A stretch of DNA of 64,000 bases from Catenulispora acidiphila DSM 44928 (GCF_000024025.1 NC_013131.1:10396229-10460228); one strand, 5' to 3'; shown: positions 7,762 through 15,361, counted from the first letter of the stretch. Made by a program: numbers and translations. The notes: generated by a model from the letters alone, not told the origin.

Positions 7762-8568
7762 TCAGGCGATCCGCAGACGCGGTCGAGTGCCCGCGTGGGG
7801 ATTCCATTGGGCGCCGCTGGCCTCGGAGTAGGCGGACATCGAGCCGTCCGCGCCAGGTAGCCAGAGGTCGGCCGTCCGGTTGCGCCCGCGGGTGGCGCGG
7901 CCGTCGCTGACGATCGCCGCGCGTCGCCCGGTGAGGTGTCCGGTGCCCTCGCCGAGTCCGAACCACTGCTGTCGGTCCGTGCGCATGCGCAGGTGGGCCT
8001 CGGGCCAGTCTCCTGCGACGACCAGCACCGCGCCACGCTGCCGCTCGGTGGTCCGGACCTTGCTCGTGAGCACGCGGACCTGCTGGCCTGTCGGCCGATG
8101 CGGCAGTCGCAGCAGGACGATGTCGACAGCCTTCGCGAGCAGTGCGACTGCCTCGGGCCAGCGGTCGCCCGGCTCGTCCAGAAGCAGAAATCGCGACAGG
8201 TCCGCCCCCAGCCCGGCAGCCGCAGCGATGCCCAAGTCCGGGAAGCCCACCGCTGCGGCCCAAGCACCTCCAGCTGTGGCGCCGGCGAGCAGGCCGAGCG
8301 CGAGGTAGCCCGGACCAGTGCCGAGCTGCGGAGAGGATCCCGGTCGGGGTGGCAGGGCGACGATCGTGCCCCGCTCCAGGACGCCGCCGGGGACCAGCAG
8401 GCTCAGACACTCGTGCATAGGGATCGCCCCGCCCTGAGCCGGGCCGCGGCGGCGTACTTCCGGAGTCGTCCCGGAATCCCGCAACAGCGTTCTCAGCCGC
8501 TCGACCTCGATTTCGCGGTCTCGCCCCGATTCACCTTTCTCGAACGTTTGAGCGAGAGACATGGTCAC
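7762..8568 (-). CDS. ImuA-like RecA-fold protein, orphan (268 aa)
   Basis: Residues about 45-165 match the pattern of the actinobacterial RecA-like protein (ImuA/ImuA') that normally precedes an ImuB-type Y-family polymerase: a CLSLLVPGGVLERGTIV start, a segment where Walker A would be, then WAAAVGFPDLGIAAAAGLGADL and a LVLRLP-like strand. The Walker A is degenerate (ALPPRPGSSPQLGTGPGYLA, no GKT), so ATP binding is doubtful. No imuB or dnaE2 lies beside it. The start is GTG 8568 or ATG 8562. A role in DNA repair of the element is an inference. Confidence 0.6.
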   Translation of the reverse strand: MTMSLAQTFEKGESGRDREIEVERLRTLLRDSGTTPEVRRRGPAQGGAIPMHECLSLLVPGGVLERGTIVALPPRPGSSPQLGTGPGYLALGLLAGATAGGAWAAAVGFPDLGIAAAAGLGADLSRFLLLDEPGDRWPEAVALLAKAVDIVLLRLPHRPTGQQVRVLTSKVRTTERQRGAVLVVAGDWPEAHLRMRTDRQQWFGLGEGTGHLTGRRAAIVSDGRATRGRNRTADLWLPGADGSMSAYSEASGAQWNPHAGTRPRLRIA

Positions 8569-8704
8569 ACTCTCGGCGGGTCTTGCCCGGCTGTCAATCC
8601 AACCGCCGTAGCAAGCGGTAGGAGTCGTGACTGATGAGGCGGCTGTGTCGGACCTGCCGTCTAATCTCGTAGCCCCCGTCCACTACAGAGAGTAAGGAGC
8701 AGTC

Positions 8705-9019
8705 GTGAGCGTCGTGCCGAAGACCTCCGCGTTGCCTCGCCCGGTCATCCCCCGGCAGGTGTCGTCGACGACCCGTGAGGTCCCCGTTGGTCACGAGGGC
8801 GACATTGGAACCCTCACGGTGTCGACGGTGCCCGGCATCGGAGTCGTCGCCGTGGACATGCGGGTCGCCACACATGGCTCCACACTGGCCGCGCTGGCCG
8901 AGGCGACGGCCGCCGCCGTCACCCTCGGACTGCATGCCGGCGCACCGGCGGGAGCGTTCCGTGGGCTCGACTTCGCGGGCCTGAGCCTCGCAACCCTCGG
9001 AGCGGGCATCAAAGCCTGA
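8705..9019 (+). CDS. Hypothetical small protein (104 aa)
   Basis: GTG 8705 has the strong site AAGGAG 7 nt upstream. The product is Ala/Gly/Val-rich, with a beta-type middle (IGTLTVSTVPGIGVVAVDMRV) and an amphipathic, weakly hydrophobic C-terminal half. It diverges from the ImuA-like gene and is closed by the hairpin at 9035-9069. I do not recognise the family. Confidence 0.55.
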   Translation: MSVVPKTSALPRPVIPRQVSSTTREVPVGHEGDIGTLTVSTVPGIGVVAVDMRVATHGSTLAALAEATAAAVTLGLHAGAPAGAFRGLDFAGLSLATLGAGIKA

Positions 9020-9034
9020 CGCGGCGTCATCGCC

Positions 9035-9069
9035 TTCGAGGCGCCAGGAAGCATTCCTGGCACCTCGAA
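9035..9069. terminator. Bidirectional terminator between convergent genes
   Basis: TTCGAGG...CCTCGAA arms flank an inner CGCCAGGAA/TTCCTGGC stem with a GCA loop. It stands between the ends of the plus-strand gene 8705-9019 and the minus-strand gene 9083-9490, where a two-way terminator is expected. Confidence 0.75.
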
Positions 9070-9082
9070 GTTGGTCGAGCAG

Positions 9083-9490
9083 CTACATGCGGGCGAGTGC
9101 GTCCAGCGACTTCCAGCGGTAGCCCATCCACAGCTGTGGGCTTTCGTGCGCCCACGCCTCCGGGTAAGTCGCGCGGGACTCGACTTCGAGCCGGCCGTAT
9201 TCGATCAGCTCGGCGATTCGCTGGGCCGCCTCTTCGGCTTCGTGCCGGCCGCAGTCCCCGACCGGCACGGCCCGCAGGTCCGGGGCGTAGCCGTAGAGGC
9301 GGATGGCGCCGCGGCTCATGATGCCGGCCGTACGGCACGAGCCGGTGCGGCATAGGAGAGTGCCGTAGATGTTGGCGGTGCGCAGCTCTGCGTGGATCTC
9401 CGCCCACGCGACACGGACGAGCTCGGTGTCGACGTCCAACGCGGCGAGCGCGACGGCGAGGTCTTCGGCGAAGACGGTATCGGTGGTCAT
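9083..9490 (-). CDS. Hypothetical protein of the mobile element (135 aa)
   Basis: ATG 9490 is preceded by AAAGG. The product (MTTDTVFAEDLAVALAALD...) has an Arg/Cys-containing middle (LLCRTGSCRTAGIMSRGAIRL) with two cysteines 5 apart and a helical C-terminus ending in an aromatic patch (WMGYRWKSLDALARM). The family is not recognised. Upstream a CCTGGAC/GTCCAGG hairpin (about 9538-9567) takes the place of the CGGCAA-loop type used elsewhere. Confidence 0.55.
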   Translation of the reverse strand: MTTDTVFAEDLAVALAALDVDTELVRVAWAEIHAELRTANIYGTLLCRTGSCRTAGIMSRGAIRLYGYAPDLRAVPVGDCGRHEAEEAAQRIAELIEYGRLEVESRATYPEAWAHESPQLWMGYRWKSLDALARM

Positions 9491-9762
9491 GGTGGGCGGC
9501 CTTTCGTCGCTGCGGGATTGCTGACGGGCCTGCCTGGACCGGGGCGTCCCCGGCGGTGTCCAGGTGGAGCGCCCGCAGCGCAGCGAGGACGAACGACCTG
9601 GACACTGTCCGGGGAGGTTCTGGTACACCGTCGGCGTCAGCAATCGGTCTGCGACATGGCGAGCAACGGCCGGCCGCTTCCGCCGATGCCTGCTCGCGGA
9701 TGACTCCGATGCGCGATCCGCCAGCGGGCGGAGGTCGCAGCTTCATCTCTGGCCAGGGTGGC

Positions 9763-9803
9763 GACCCTGAATTTTTCGCCAAAACAGACCCTGATTTTTT
9801 CGC
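9763..9803. repeat. Tandem 17-bp T-rich direct repeat, possible operator
   Basis: Two near-identical 17-mers (9763-9779, 9787-9803; GACCCTGA then a T-run then TCGC) are spaced 24 bp apart in the gap between the divergent genes 9490(-) and 9864(+). The block is strikingly T-rich for this GC-rich DNA. Spacing slightly over two helical turns suits a bound repressor. The rest of this 373-bp gap holds only the hairpin noted for the 9490 gene. Confidence 0.5.
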
Positions 9804-9863
9804 AGGGTTCGACGACTCATCTGGCCTTAGTGTCGAGTCACCGTGCTGAGCCAGGAGGAAGAA

Positions 9864-9986
9864 ATGCAGGTTGCTACAGCGGCCCTGTCGCTGGTCACGG
9901 CTGTCGTGGTCGCCTTCACCACTGTCGTCGGATTTCTGGGCCAGCACCGTGCGAGGGGCAAGCGCCGGCGCCGAGCGCGCGATTGA
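9864..9986 (+). CDS. Small membrane protein (40 aa)
   Basis: A 40-codon frame starts at ATG 9864 behind a near-perfect ribosome site (AGGAGGAAGAA). The peptide has one hydrophobic helix (MQVATAALSLVTAVVVAF, continuing to about residue 25) and a very basic tail (RARGKRRRRARD), the build of a small inner-membrane protein with a cytoplasmic basic end. It is followed immediately by a terminator hairpin. Function unknown. Confidence 0.6.
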   Translation: MQVATAALSLVTAVVVAFTTVVGFLGQHRARGKRRRRARD

Positions 9987-10010
9987 GACCGGAGTCGTTC
10001 GACTCCGGTC
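9987..10010 (+). terminator. Terminator hairpin after the small membrane protein gene
   Basis: GACCGGAGTC (9987-9996) pairs perfectly with 10001-10010 around a GTTC loop and is followed by TT. It begins directly after the TGA of the 40-aa gene and faces the end of the convergent gene 10032-10931. Confidence 0.75.
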
Positions 10011-10031
10011 TTAGGGCAGCGCAGGGCTGGT

Positions 10032-10931
10032 TCACGCGCGGATTCCGGCGTGCGGGAGGACGTACGTGTAGCAGATGTTGCAGTTGACGCGGACGATGAA
10101 GATGTCCGCTCGGGTGGGCGCGGCGCCGGACGGTCGCTTGCTGTTGACCATGACCGTCACGCAGTCGCAGCCGGGACCGGCCTCGGCCTCGGCGCAGTCG
10201 TGGCACAGGGGTGCCGACTCGCGGCTGCGTACCTGCCCGCCGCACTCCGCCGCGCAGTCGACGACGCCGTGTTCGGCGAGGATGTCGTCGACGGGCCAGC
10301 TCTCGCACTCTGGGCACAGCGAACAGCCTCGCTCGCCCAAGCCGGTCAACACCGCCTGGACCAGGTCTTCGGGCACCTTCCATCCGCGGAGCAGTTCAGC
10401 GCAGGCTGCATCCTGCTCCAGCTGGCACAGCCGGGCGTCGTCCAGAGATGGGTAGTGAGCGAGCGAGGTCTCCAGCGCGGCGACCGCCTCAAGCGTCGGG
10501 CCGTGGGAGGCGTCGTAGGTGAAAATGCCGCGCCAGACGGAGAAGTTGGCGCCAGCGTCACAGAGGACACGCTCGATCGTCTCGCTGTTGGACTGCCACA
10601 GTGCGCGGTGGCAGATATGCGGCTCGTTAGCGCCGCCGTGCTGGGCGTGCCAGTCGTAGTCCTCGACCGGTTCGCCGTCAGGGGCGGTCATCAGGGCGAT
10701 GGTGCGCCAGCGGAGCTGTTCGGCCTCGGAGGTCAGCTCGGCACGCAGCTGCCAAGGGCTGGCCCAGTGGCGACGGACGTCGGCGTAGTCCTCGGCGCTG
10801 TCGTGTAGTTCGGGGGTGAAGGGATACCGCTCGGGGTTGTGGATGGCGGCGAAGCGGTGCTCGCCGCATGTGCAGTGGTTGCCATCGTGGCCCGCGGTGA
10901 AAGCGTGGCCGAATGCCTCGTCGGTGTTCAT
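10032..10931 (-). CDS. Cysteine-rich hypothetical protein, last gene of the ssb operon (299 aa)
   Basis: ATG 10931 begins MNTDEAFGHAFTAGHDGNHC. The product has a CTCGEH motif near the N-terminus. The last third carries many cysteines in pairs (CSLCPEC, CAAECGG, CHDC, CDC, CNIC), suggesting two or more zinc-binding modules. The leader has a GC-rich hairpin (about 10961-10987) and a CCAGGAG ribosome box but no CGGCAA loop. Family not recognised. Confidence 0.6.
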   Translation of the reverse strand: MNTDEAFGHAFTAGHDGNHCTCGEHRFAAIHNPERYPFTPELHDSAEDYADVRRHWASPWQLRAELTSEAEQLRWRTIALMTAPDGEPVEDYDWHAQHGGANEPHICHRALWQSNSETIERVLCDAGANFSVWRGIFTYDASHGPTLEAVAALETSLAHYPSLDDARLCQLEQDAACAELLRGWKVPEDLVQAVLTGLGERGCSLCPECESWPVDDILAEHGVVDCAAECGGQVRSRESAPLCHDCAEAEAGPGCDCVTVMVNSKRPSGAAPTRADIFIVRVNCNICYTYVLPHAGIRA

Positions 10932-10999
10932 GGATCCGGCTCTCCTGGTCGTGAAAGGGAGCCGGGCCGGCGCGACCGCGCCAGCCCGGCGCGGCGGGG

Positions 11000-11701
11000 T
11001 CAGAGAGCCGGGTTGCTGCGGAAGTAGCTGGCGGCGACGGTGCGGCGGGCGTGATCGGAAGCCAGGATCTGGAGCGCGCGCTCGCGCTCGGTGTGCTCTG
11101 CGAGCTGGTCGGTGAGATCGGCGATGTCGGCGGCCCGGTCGGCGATCATGCGGCGGGTCTCGCGGAGCCGGGTGGTGGCGTCGTAGCCGGCTGCGGCCTG
11201 CTGGAGCTCGCGGTAGTCGGGGTGGCTGGTGTAGTGGGCGAGCAGGGTGATGACGATCCAGCCGGCGCGCTGGCGAGTCTTGTCGGGGGCAGGCTGGGCC
11301 GAGCTGCGGGTCAGTGGGGTGGATACGGCCACGTCGCGCGGGGTGAGGGTGCGCCACCGTTCGGGGTGGGTGAAGTGGGCGCCGCCGCCGAGCGTGATGC
11401 CGTTGATGATGGGGCGGTCGGTGCGGTCGCACTGGTTGACGTCGGGCAAGCCGCGGCCGTACCAGACTCCTGCGTCGGTGGGGAGCGGGGTGAGGCCGGT
11501 GTGGTTCGGACGGATGGTGAAGGAGCCGCGGGCGCGTTCGGCCTTGACGATGCGGTAGTAGGCGGTGCCGGTGGCGAAGTCGAGTTCTTCATCGACGACC
11601 AGCTGCCCGAACTCGTCCGGCAGGTCGAGGCTGACGGTGTGCGTGACGACGGTCAGCGGCGGGGTGTCGAGCGTGGTCGGTGGCAGTTCGAGGATGGTCA
11701 C
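11000..11701 (-). CDS. Hypothetical protein of the ssb operon (233 aa)
   Basis: GTG 11701 is preceded by CCAGGAGCACC. The N-terminal 60 residues form a beta-rich region (VVTHTVSLDLPDEFGQLVVDEELDFATG), the middle is Pro/Thr-rich, and the C-terminal 70 residues are a long charged helix (LRETRRMIADRAADIADLTDQ), a probable coiled coil. Both a CGGCAA hairpin (11733-11772) and the structured element 11815-11873 stand in its leader. Function unknown. Confidence 0.6.
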   Translation of the reverse strand: MTILELPPTTLDTPPLTVVTHTVSLDLPDEFGQLVVDEELDFATGTAYYRIVKAERARGSFTIRPNHTGLTPLPTDAGVWYGRGLPDVNQCDRTDRPIINGITLGGGAHFTHPERWRTLTPRDVAVSTPLTRSSAQPAPDKTRQRAGWIVITLLAHYTSHPDYRELQQAAAGYDATTRLRETRRMIADRAADIADLTDQLAEHTERERALQILASDHARRTVAASYFRSNPAL

Positions 11702-11732
11702 TGCGGTGCTCCTGGTCTGGTCGCTTGTCCTG

Positions 11733-11772
11733 GGCCGGACCGTGGCGTTGCCGCGCCTTGTCGGTCCGGGCC
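11733..11772 (-). promoter_or_regulatory. CGGCAA-loop leader hairpin before the gene at 11701
   Basis: GGCCGGACCG arms pair around a loop reading CGGCAA on the mRNA strand. Downstream follow CCCAGGACAA and ACCAGGAG boxes, then the GTG start. Confidence 0.6.
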
Positions 11773-11814
11773 GTTCGGCCGGGTGGCCTGCTGGCGTGCC
11801 GTGGCAAACCACGG

Positions 11815-11873
11815 CGGTCCCCGGCGGGGCAACCCCCGAAGAGCGAAGCGTGGGGTTGCGGCGCCGGGGACCG
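11815..11873 (-). repeat. Structured leader element, copy 2 of 2
   Basis: A 10-bp outer helix (CGGTCCCCGG with CCGGGGACCG) is perfect. Inside, GCAACCCC pairs with GGGGTTGC as in the copy at 7611-7680, and the GAGCGAAGCG apex is also shared. A flanking CCGTGG-CAAA-CCACGG hairpin lies at 11799-11814. Outer arms differ between copies yet pair in both. Confidence 0.55.
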
Positions 11874-11949
11874 GTGTGGTTCCCCTTGGGCGTCCAGCAG
11901 TTCACCGGTCGAGCCGGAGTTCGGAGGCGACCTCTCGGCGTGACCTCGG

Positions 11950-12765
11950 TCAGACCGCGACCAAGGCGACCTCTCGCTCAGGAGCGTCAGCGGCCGGCTC
12001 AGCGTCGACTGCTGCGGCTGCTGCTTCGGCGCGGAGTCGTTGGCAGAGTTCGCTGGCGCGGTTCCGCTGGATGCGCAGTTCGTCGCGGAGCCGGTCGCGG
12101 GAGATCCCGCGTCCGCTGGTGCGGCGGTGGGCCTTGTCCAGCTCGCGGGCGCGAGCCAGCAGCGGATCCTCGCCGATCCCCGCCTGCTGTGCCGGTTCGT
12201 CCTGTCCGGCAGGAGGCTCGGCCGGGCCCGAATCGGCGTTATCGAGGACCGGAACGACGGCCGTAGCGCTGGCTTGCTCGGCTGCCGCGGGACCGGGTCC
12301 CGTCGCGGCGTGCAGGCTGCGGACGGTGTAGATCTGGCGTAGCAGCCACGGGCCGTTCTCGCTCCAGCCCAACAGCAACAGGGGGGCCACGGCGTCGAAT
12401 GCTGCGGTGCCGTAGCGCCCAGCACAGATCGACTCGGCGGTGTTGAGCGCCATCGTCAGAAGGCCGCACAGGATCAGCAGCCGGCGGGGCTTCTCCAGCT
12501 GCTTATCGGTGTAGCCGTGCAGGGACAGGTAGCGGATCCCGAGCAGCAGTCCGACGACCGACAGATCCACGGCCGGGCCGACCAGCCAGCCGATGTAGAG
12601 CGGGACGTGCAGGTACGCCGCGAGTGCGGCGACGTTGCCGAAGCTGAAGACGAACGTCAGGCCAGCGATCACGCCGGTGATGGTGGTGACGGCCCGGCGA
12701 GTCAGTGCCTCGCCGGGTATGTCTTGGCGCTCTTCGCGCATGGGAAGTGAGAGGGAAACGGACAA
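11950..12765 (-). CDS. DUF2637 / SpdB-like membrane protein (271 aa)
   Basis: The N-terminal 140 residues hold four hydrophobic helices (including TTITGVIAGLTFVFSFGNVA and a WLVGPAVDLSVVGLLLGIRY segment) matching the DUF2637 pattern of actinobacterial plasmids and AICEs. Such proteins are linked with SpdB spread functions that aid intramycelial plasmid transfer. The C-terminal 130 residues are soluble, with an arginine-rich helix (GRGISRDRLRDELRIQRNRA) that may bind DNA. The start is TTG 12765 (AAGGA upstream) or ATG 12741. It is the clearest sign of conjugative ancestry here. Confidence 0.7.
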   Translation of the reverse strand: MSVSLSLPMREERQDIPGEALTRRAVTTITGVIAGLTFVFSFGNVAALAAYLHVPLYIGWLVGPAVDLSVVGLLLGIRYLSLHGYTDKQLEKPRRLLILCGLLTMALNTAESICAGRYGTAAFDAVAPLLLLGWSENGPWLLRQIYTVRSLHAATGPGPAAAEQASATAVVPVLDNADSGPAEPPAGQDEPAQQAGIGEDPLLARARELDKAHRRTSGRGISRDRLRDELRIQRNRASELCQRLRAEAAAAAVDAEPAADAPEREVALVAV

Positions 12766-12828
12766 GGGAGGATCCTTCGACGCAGGCAGGCGGGAAGTGA
12801 GGTGGGGCTGACGCGCTGCGGCGTCGGG

Positions 12829-13242
12829 CTACTTCCGGGGTGGCTGGCTCTGCTTGAGCGCCATGTCCCGCACGGTGACGAAGGTGAACAGTTGCAGTCC
12901 TGCGATGATGGCGCCTGCCTCGATGGAGTGAGGCCACGTGGTAGTTAGCACGCGCAACAGCAGCGTTGTGAAGCCGCCGAGTCCGAGCGCGACGGCCAGC
13001 GTCTTGCCCGGGATGCCGTTGTCCTGGTTCTGCGCGCTGCCCATGGTGCCGTCTCCGTTGCTGCGGTCGTCGGTGGTCCCGGCCTGCCAAGCCGTTTGGG
13101 CTATTCCACCAGTTGAAGCGCCTGGCCGCGAGGGTGCGCAGGGAGTTGCGTGGACCGGCCTTCCGTCGATGAAGACCTTGAATGGCGGCTGAACTTCGTC
13201 GGCGCGGTCGCCGGAAGCGTTGTGGAGCTGGGTGTGGGACAT
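12829..13242 (-). CDS. Small two-helix membrane protein (137 aa)
   Basis: ATG 13242 follows a CAGGAC site. The first 66 residues are polar and low in structure. The last 70 contain two hydrophobic segments (GKTLAVALGLGGFTTLLLRV and AGAIIAGLQLFTFVTVRDMA). An in-frame ATG at 13044 with GGAGACGG upstream could start the membrane part alone. With the DUF2637 gene directly after it, it may be a second Spd-like transfer protein; this is inference from position and build. Confidence 0.55.
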   Translation of the reverse strand: MSHTQLHNASGDRADEVQPPFKVFIDGRPVHATPCAPSRPGASTGGIAQTAWQAGTTDDRSNGDGTMGSAQNQDNGIPGKTLAVALGLGGFTTLLLRVLTTTWPHSIEAGAIIAGLQLFTFVTVRDMALKQSQPPRK

Positions 13243-13272
13243 GGTCGTCCTGCTCTCTGGTCGTTGTCCTGG

Positions 13273-13304
13273 GAGCCTTCGGCCGGCGTTGCCGCGCAGG
13301 CCTC
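13273..13304 (-). promoter_or_regulatory. CGGCAA-loop leader hairpin before the gene at 13242
   Basis: GAGGCCTGCG and CGCCGG..GGCTC arms enclose CGGCAA on the mRNA strand; the stem is weaker than in other copies. CCCAGGACAACGACCAGAG follows and leads into the ribosome site. Confidence 0.5.
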
Positions 13305-13331
13305 AGCTGGAATGCAGAAGATCAGGGCCGT

Positions 13332-13676
13332 CTACGACGGCTCGTTCAGGCTGGCGAGCACCACCGATAGCGGTAGGGCCGGTGGCGTGCCGTCGCCGAA
13401 GCGTCGGCGTGCGGCGGCCATGCTCATGGCGAGGTGTGCGGCGACGGCTTCGATGCAGGCTCCGGCATGGAGGTCGGCGAAGCCGGCGGCGTCGCCGAGC
13501 CGGTCGAGCGCGTGGCTCAGCTCGCGCACGGCGGCACAGCACTGTCCCGGCTTGGCCGGGTCGAAGACCATACGCGCAGCGCTGAAGGTCAGGGTGCGTG
13601 CGGCGTCACGGACCCGCTCGTCCAGCACTTCGCGAAGCGGGTCATCGCCTCCGATCCCGGCCGGTACCTCGGTCAC
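13332..13676 (-). CDS. Hypothetical helical protein coupled to the gene above it (114 aa)
   Basis: GTG 13676 overlaps the stop of the preceding gene (GTGA at 13673-13676), so the two are translationally coupled. The product (VTEVPAGIGGDDPLREVLDE...) is predominantly helical and contains FDPAKPGQCCAAVRELSHALDRLGDA, resembling a small helical-bundle protein. No catalytic motif or membrane segment is seen. A longer upstream extension is possible in frame but would overlap the neighbouring gene fully. Confidence 0.55.
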   Translation of the reverse strand: MTEVPAGIGGDDPLREVLDERVRDAARTLTFSAARMVFDPAKPGQCCAAVRELSHALDRLGDAAGFADLHAGACIEAVAAHLAMSMAAARRRFGDGTPPALPLSVVLASLNEPS

Positions 13677-14140
13677 GCGTGGCACCCGGAGCGGGGGCGG
13701 GGAATCCGGGGCTGTCGCGCGGAGCGCGTCGATTGGCCGGTATCCGACGCAGGCCGGCGAAGAAGGATGCTGTCGGTCTCTGCGCGGTCCAGCTCGTGAG
13801 CGGTCAGGGTCGCGCGGCCGGTGCTCCAGGCGTGGAACAGCCGGTGGCATCCGTCGATGAGCAGATGTCCGGATGCGCCGTCACCGGTAGGGAGCGTGGC
13901 CAGTAGCAGCGGCCGGGACAAGTCCGTTGTCATCGCATAGGCGCGATCGAAGCCGTCGCCGGGGCCGAGCAGCGGCACGGCCGACGGATCGTCGCGGTCC
14001 AGGCCGTAGGCGTGTGCCCACATCGGCACGTCCAGCAGCACGATCGGGCGTTGCCCGGTGGTGGCGATGAGGTGTTCGGCGGCGGTGACATCGAAGATCC
14101 AGATGCCGTATTGGAAGGTCTGGCGCGGGGGTTCGGGCAT
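13673..14140 (-). CDS. Protein with ParB/Srx-like IDGxHR motif (155 aa)
   Basis: ATG 14140 follows GAGGAC. The C-terminal part has LLIDGCHRLFHAWSTGRATL followed by HELDRAETDSILL, which resembles the IDG-x-HR pattern of ParB/sulfiredoxin-fold proteins common beside actinobacterial mobile genes. The N-terminal half is beta-rich (FQYGIWIFDVTAAEHLI). DNA or nucleotide binding is plausible; the true role is unknown. Confidence 0.55.
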   Translation of the reverse strand: MPEPPRQTFQYGIWIFDVTAAEHLIATTGQRPIVLLDVPMWAHAYGLDRDDPSAVPLLGPGDGFDRAYAMTTDLSRPLLLATLPTGDGASGHLLIDGCHRLFHAWSTGRATLTAHELDRAETDSILLRRPASDTGQSTRSARQPRIPRPRSGCHA

Positions 14141-14170
14141 GGGGTAGTCCTCTGGATGGTTGTCCTGGGA

Positions 14171-14202
14171 CCGGTGGGCACGGTTGCCGTCGTGCGCTCC
14201 GG
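14171..14202 (-). promoter_or_regulatory. CGGCAA-loop leader hairpin before the gene at 14140
   Basis: CCGGAGCGCACG pairs with CGTGCCCACCGG around ACGGCAAC on the mRNA strand. CCCAGGACAACCATCCAGAGGA follows, giving the ribosome site of the ParB-like gene. Confidence 0.6.
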
Positions 14203-14217
14203 CTGGTGGCGGCTGGG

Positions 14218-14568
14218 TCAGGGGGCTGGGATGCAGGCGGCCAGCGGCACGCCTCGCAGGATGTATCGCGTCTGCTCCTGGGGGATGTCGTACTTCTCAC
14301 GGCCCTTGCTGCGCAGCGTCTGGGTGGAGGCTTCGTCCAACTCGATGTCGGCGCGCTCCCGCGTCGGGTCGATCGTGTGGATCGAGCCGGTCAGCCGGTT
14401 GAGGTAGCAGCGGCGAAGTCCGCTCAGCCGTATCGTCCGACCGGGGCTGAGGTTGGCGTTGAGCACGGTTCGCCGGTCGCGGATTGCCTGGGTGACGGTT
14501 TCCAGGTCGGCCCAGTTGGCCAGGGTGAGGATGTAGGCGCGGGCGGCGCTGAGGTTGGGGTTGGTCAC
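14218..14568 (-). CDS. Hypothetical protein of the ssb operon (116 aa)
   Basis: GTG 14568 has CCGGAGAAC upstream. The product (VTNPNLSAARAYILTLANW...) is mixed alpha/beta with a central basic stretch (SGLRRCYLNRLTGSIHTID). No motif that I recognise, no membrane segment. It sits between the ParB-like gene and a 175-aa unknown. Its own leader has a GC-rich region without a clear CGGCAA loop. Confidence 0.55.
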   Translation of the reverse strand: MTNPNLSAARAYILTLANWADLETVTQAIRDRRTVLNANLSPGRTIRLSGLRRCYLNRLTGSIHTIDPTRERADIELDEASTQTLRSKGREKYDIPQEQTRYILRGVPLAACIPAP

Positions 14569-14693
14569 GGGGTTCTCCGGGGTGGTGCTGGTCGGCGTGG
14601 CCGAGTGGGGGCGGCGGGGTGCTGAACGGCGGGGGACGGGCTTGGCCGGGAGCGGCGCCACTGGGCGGCGGACCGGTGGCCGACGCAGGGGCC

Positions 14694-15221
14694 TCATGCG
14701 CCGCCGTCCGTGGTGCCGAGCAGTACGGAGACGACTTCTCCGAGTCCTTCGGCATCGGTGCGCTCGATGGGGCTGCGCGGTTGTGGTCGCCAGTCGAAGT
14801 AGTCGGCGCCGATCGCGCGGGCGACGCGCAGCAGATGACCGGTGAAGTCGTGGCAGGGAAGGTATCCGTCGGCGTCCTGCATCGCCTTGGTGGCCCTGTC
14901 GACGCTGCGCAGGACGCGCACGCACGCCTCGGCGCGGGCCGTGTCCATCTCGAACGGCTTGAACACGTAGCGGGTGCTGTGGCATCGGCCCTCGGGTTCG
15001 AGGTAGGCGCGGACGTGGAAATCCGCATAGGCGGAAGCCGGATGCCCGTGCCGGTCGGAGGGCGGGTTCAGGCTGCGGCCGTGCTCCTCGGGGTCGAAGG
15101 TGTCGGCGGCGGTGGCTTTGTAGACCACGGACGCGACGATCTCGCCGACGTCATATTCGCGCTGGCGGGCGAGGAAGAAGCCGAGTTCTCGCCGGGTTCT
15201 GCTCGCAACGGTTCTGGACAT
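14694..15221 (-). CDS. Hypothetical protein of the ssb operon (175 aa)
   Basis: ATG 15221 follows ACAGGAC. The sequence starts with a basic helix (MSRTVASRTRRELGFFLARQ) and is otherwise soluble and mixed, with no known motif. A longer in-frame extension upstream is arginine-rich shadow sequence and is rejected because the ribosome site and hairpin leader lie directly before 15221. Function unknown. Confidence 0.6.
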   Translation of the reverse strand: MSRTVASRTRRELGFFLARQREYDVGEIVASVVYKATAADTFDPEEHGRSLNPPSDRHGHPASAYADFHVRAYLEPEGRCHSTRYVFKPFEMDTARAEACVRVLRSVDRATKAMQDADGYLPCHDFTGHLLRVARAIGADYFDWRPQPRSPIERTDAEGLGEVVSVLLGTTDGGA

Positions 15222-15255
15222 GGCGGTCCTGTTCTCTGGTGGGTTGTCCTGGTGC

Positions 15256-15289
15256 GTGTCGACGCGGCGTTGCCGCGCCGCGCCGACAC
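15256..15289 (-). promoter_or_regulatory. CGGCAA-loop leader hairpin before the gene at 15221
   Basis: GTGTCGGCGCGGC pairs with GCCGCGTCGACAC with one interruption around a GGCAAC loop. ACCAGGACAACCCACCAGAGAACAGGACC follows, in which both conserved boxes and the ribosome site are clear. Confidence 0.65.
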
Positions 15290-15361
15290 GGAGAGGAGGG
15301 CGGAACCCTCGGTGTTCCTGAGCGACCGGGCTCGGGCTGTGCCCGTAGGCCGTTGGTGAGG

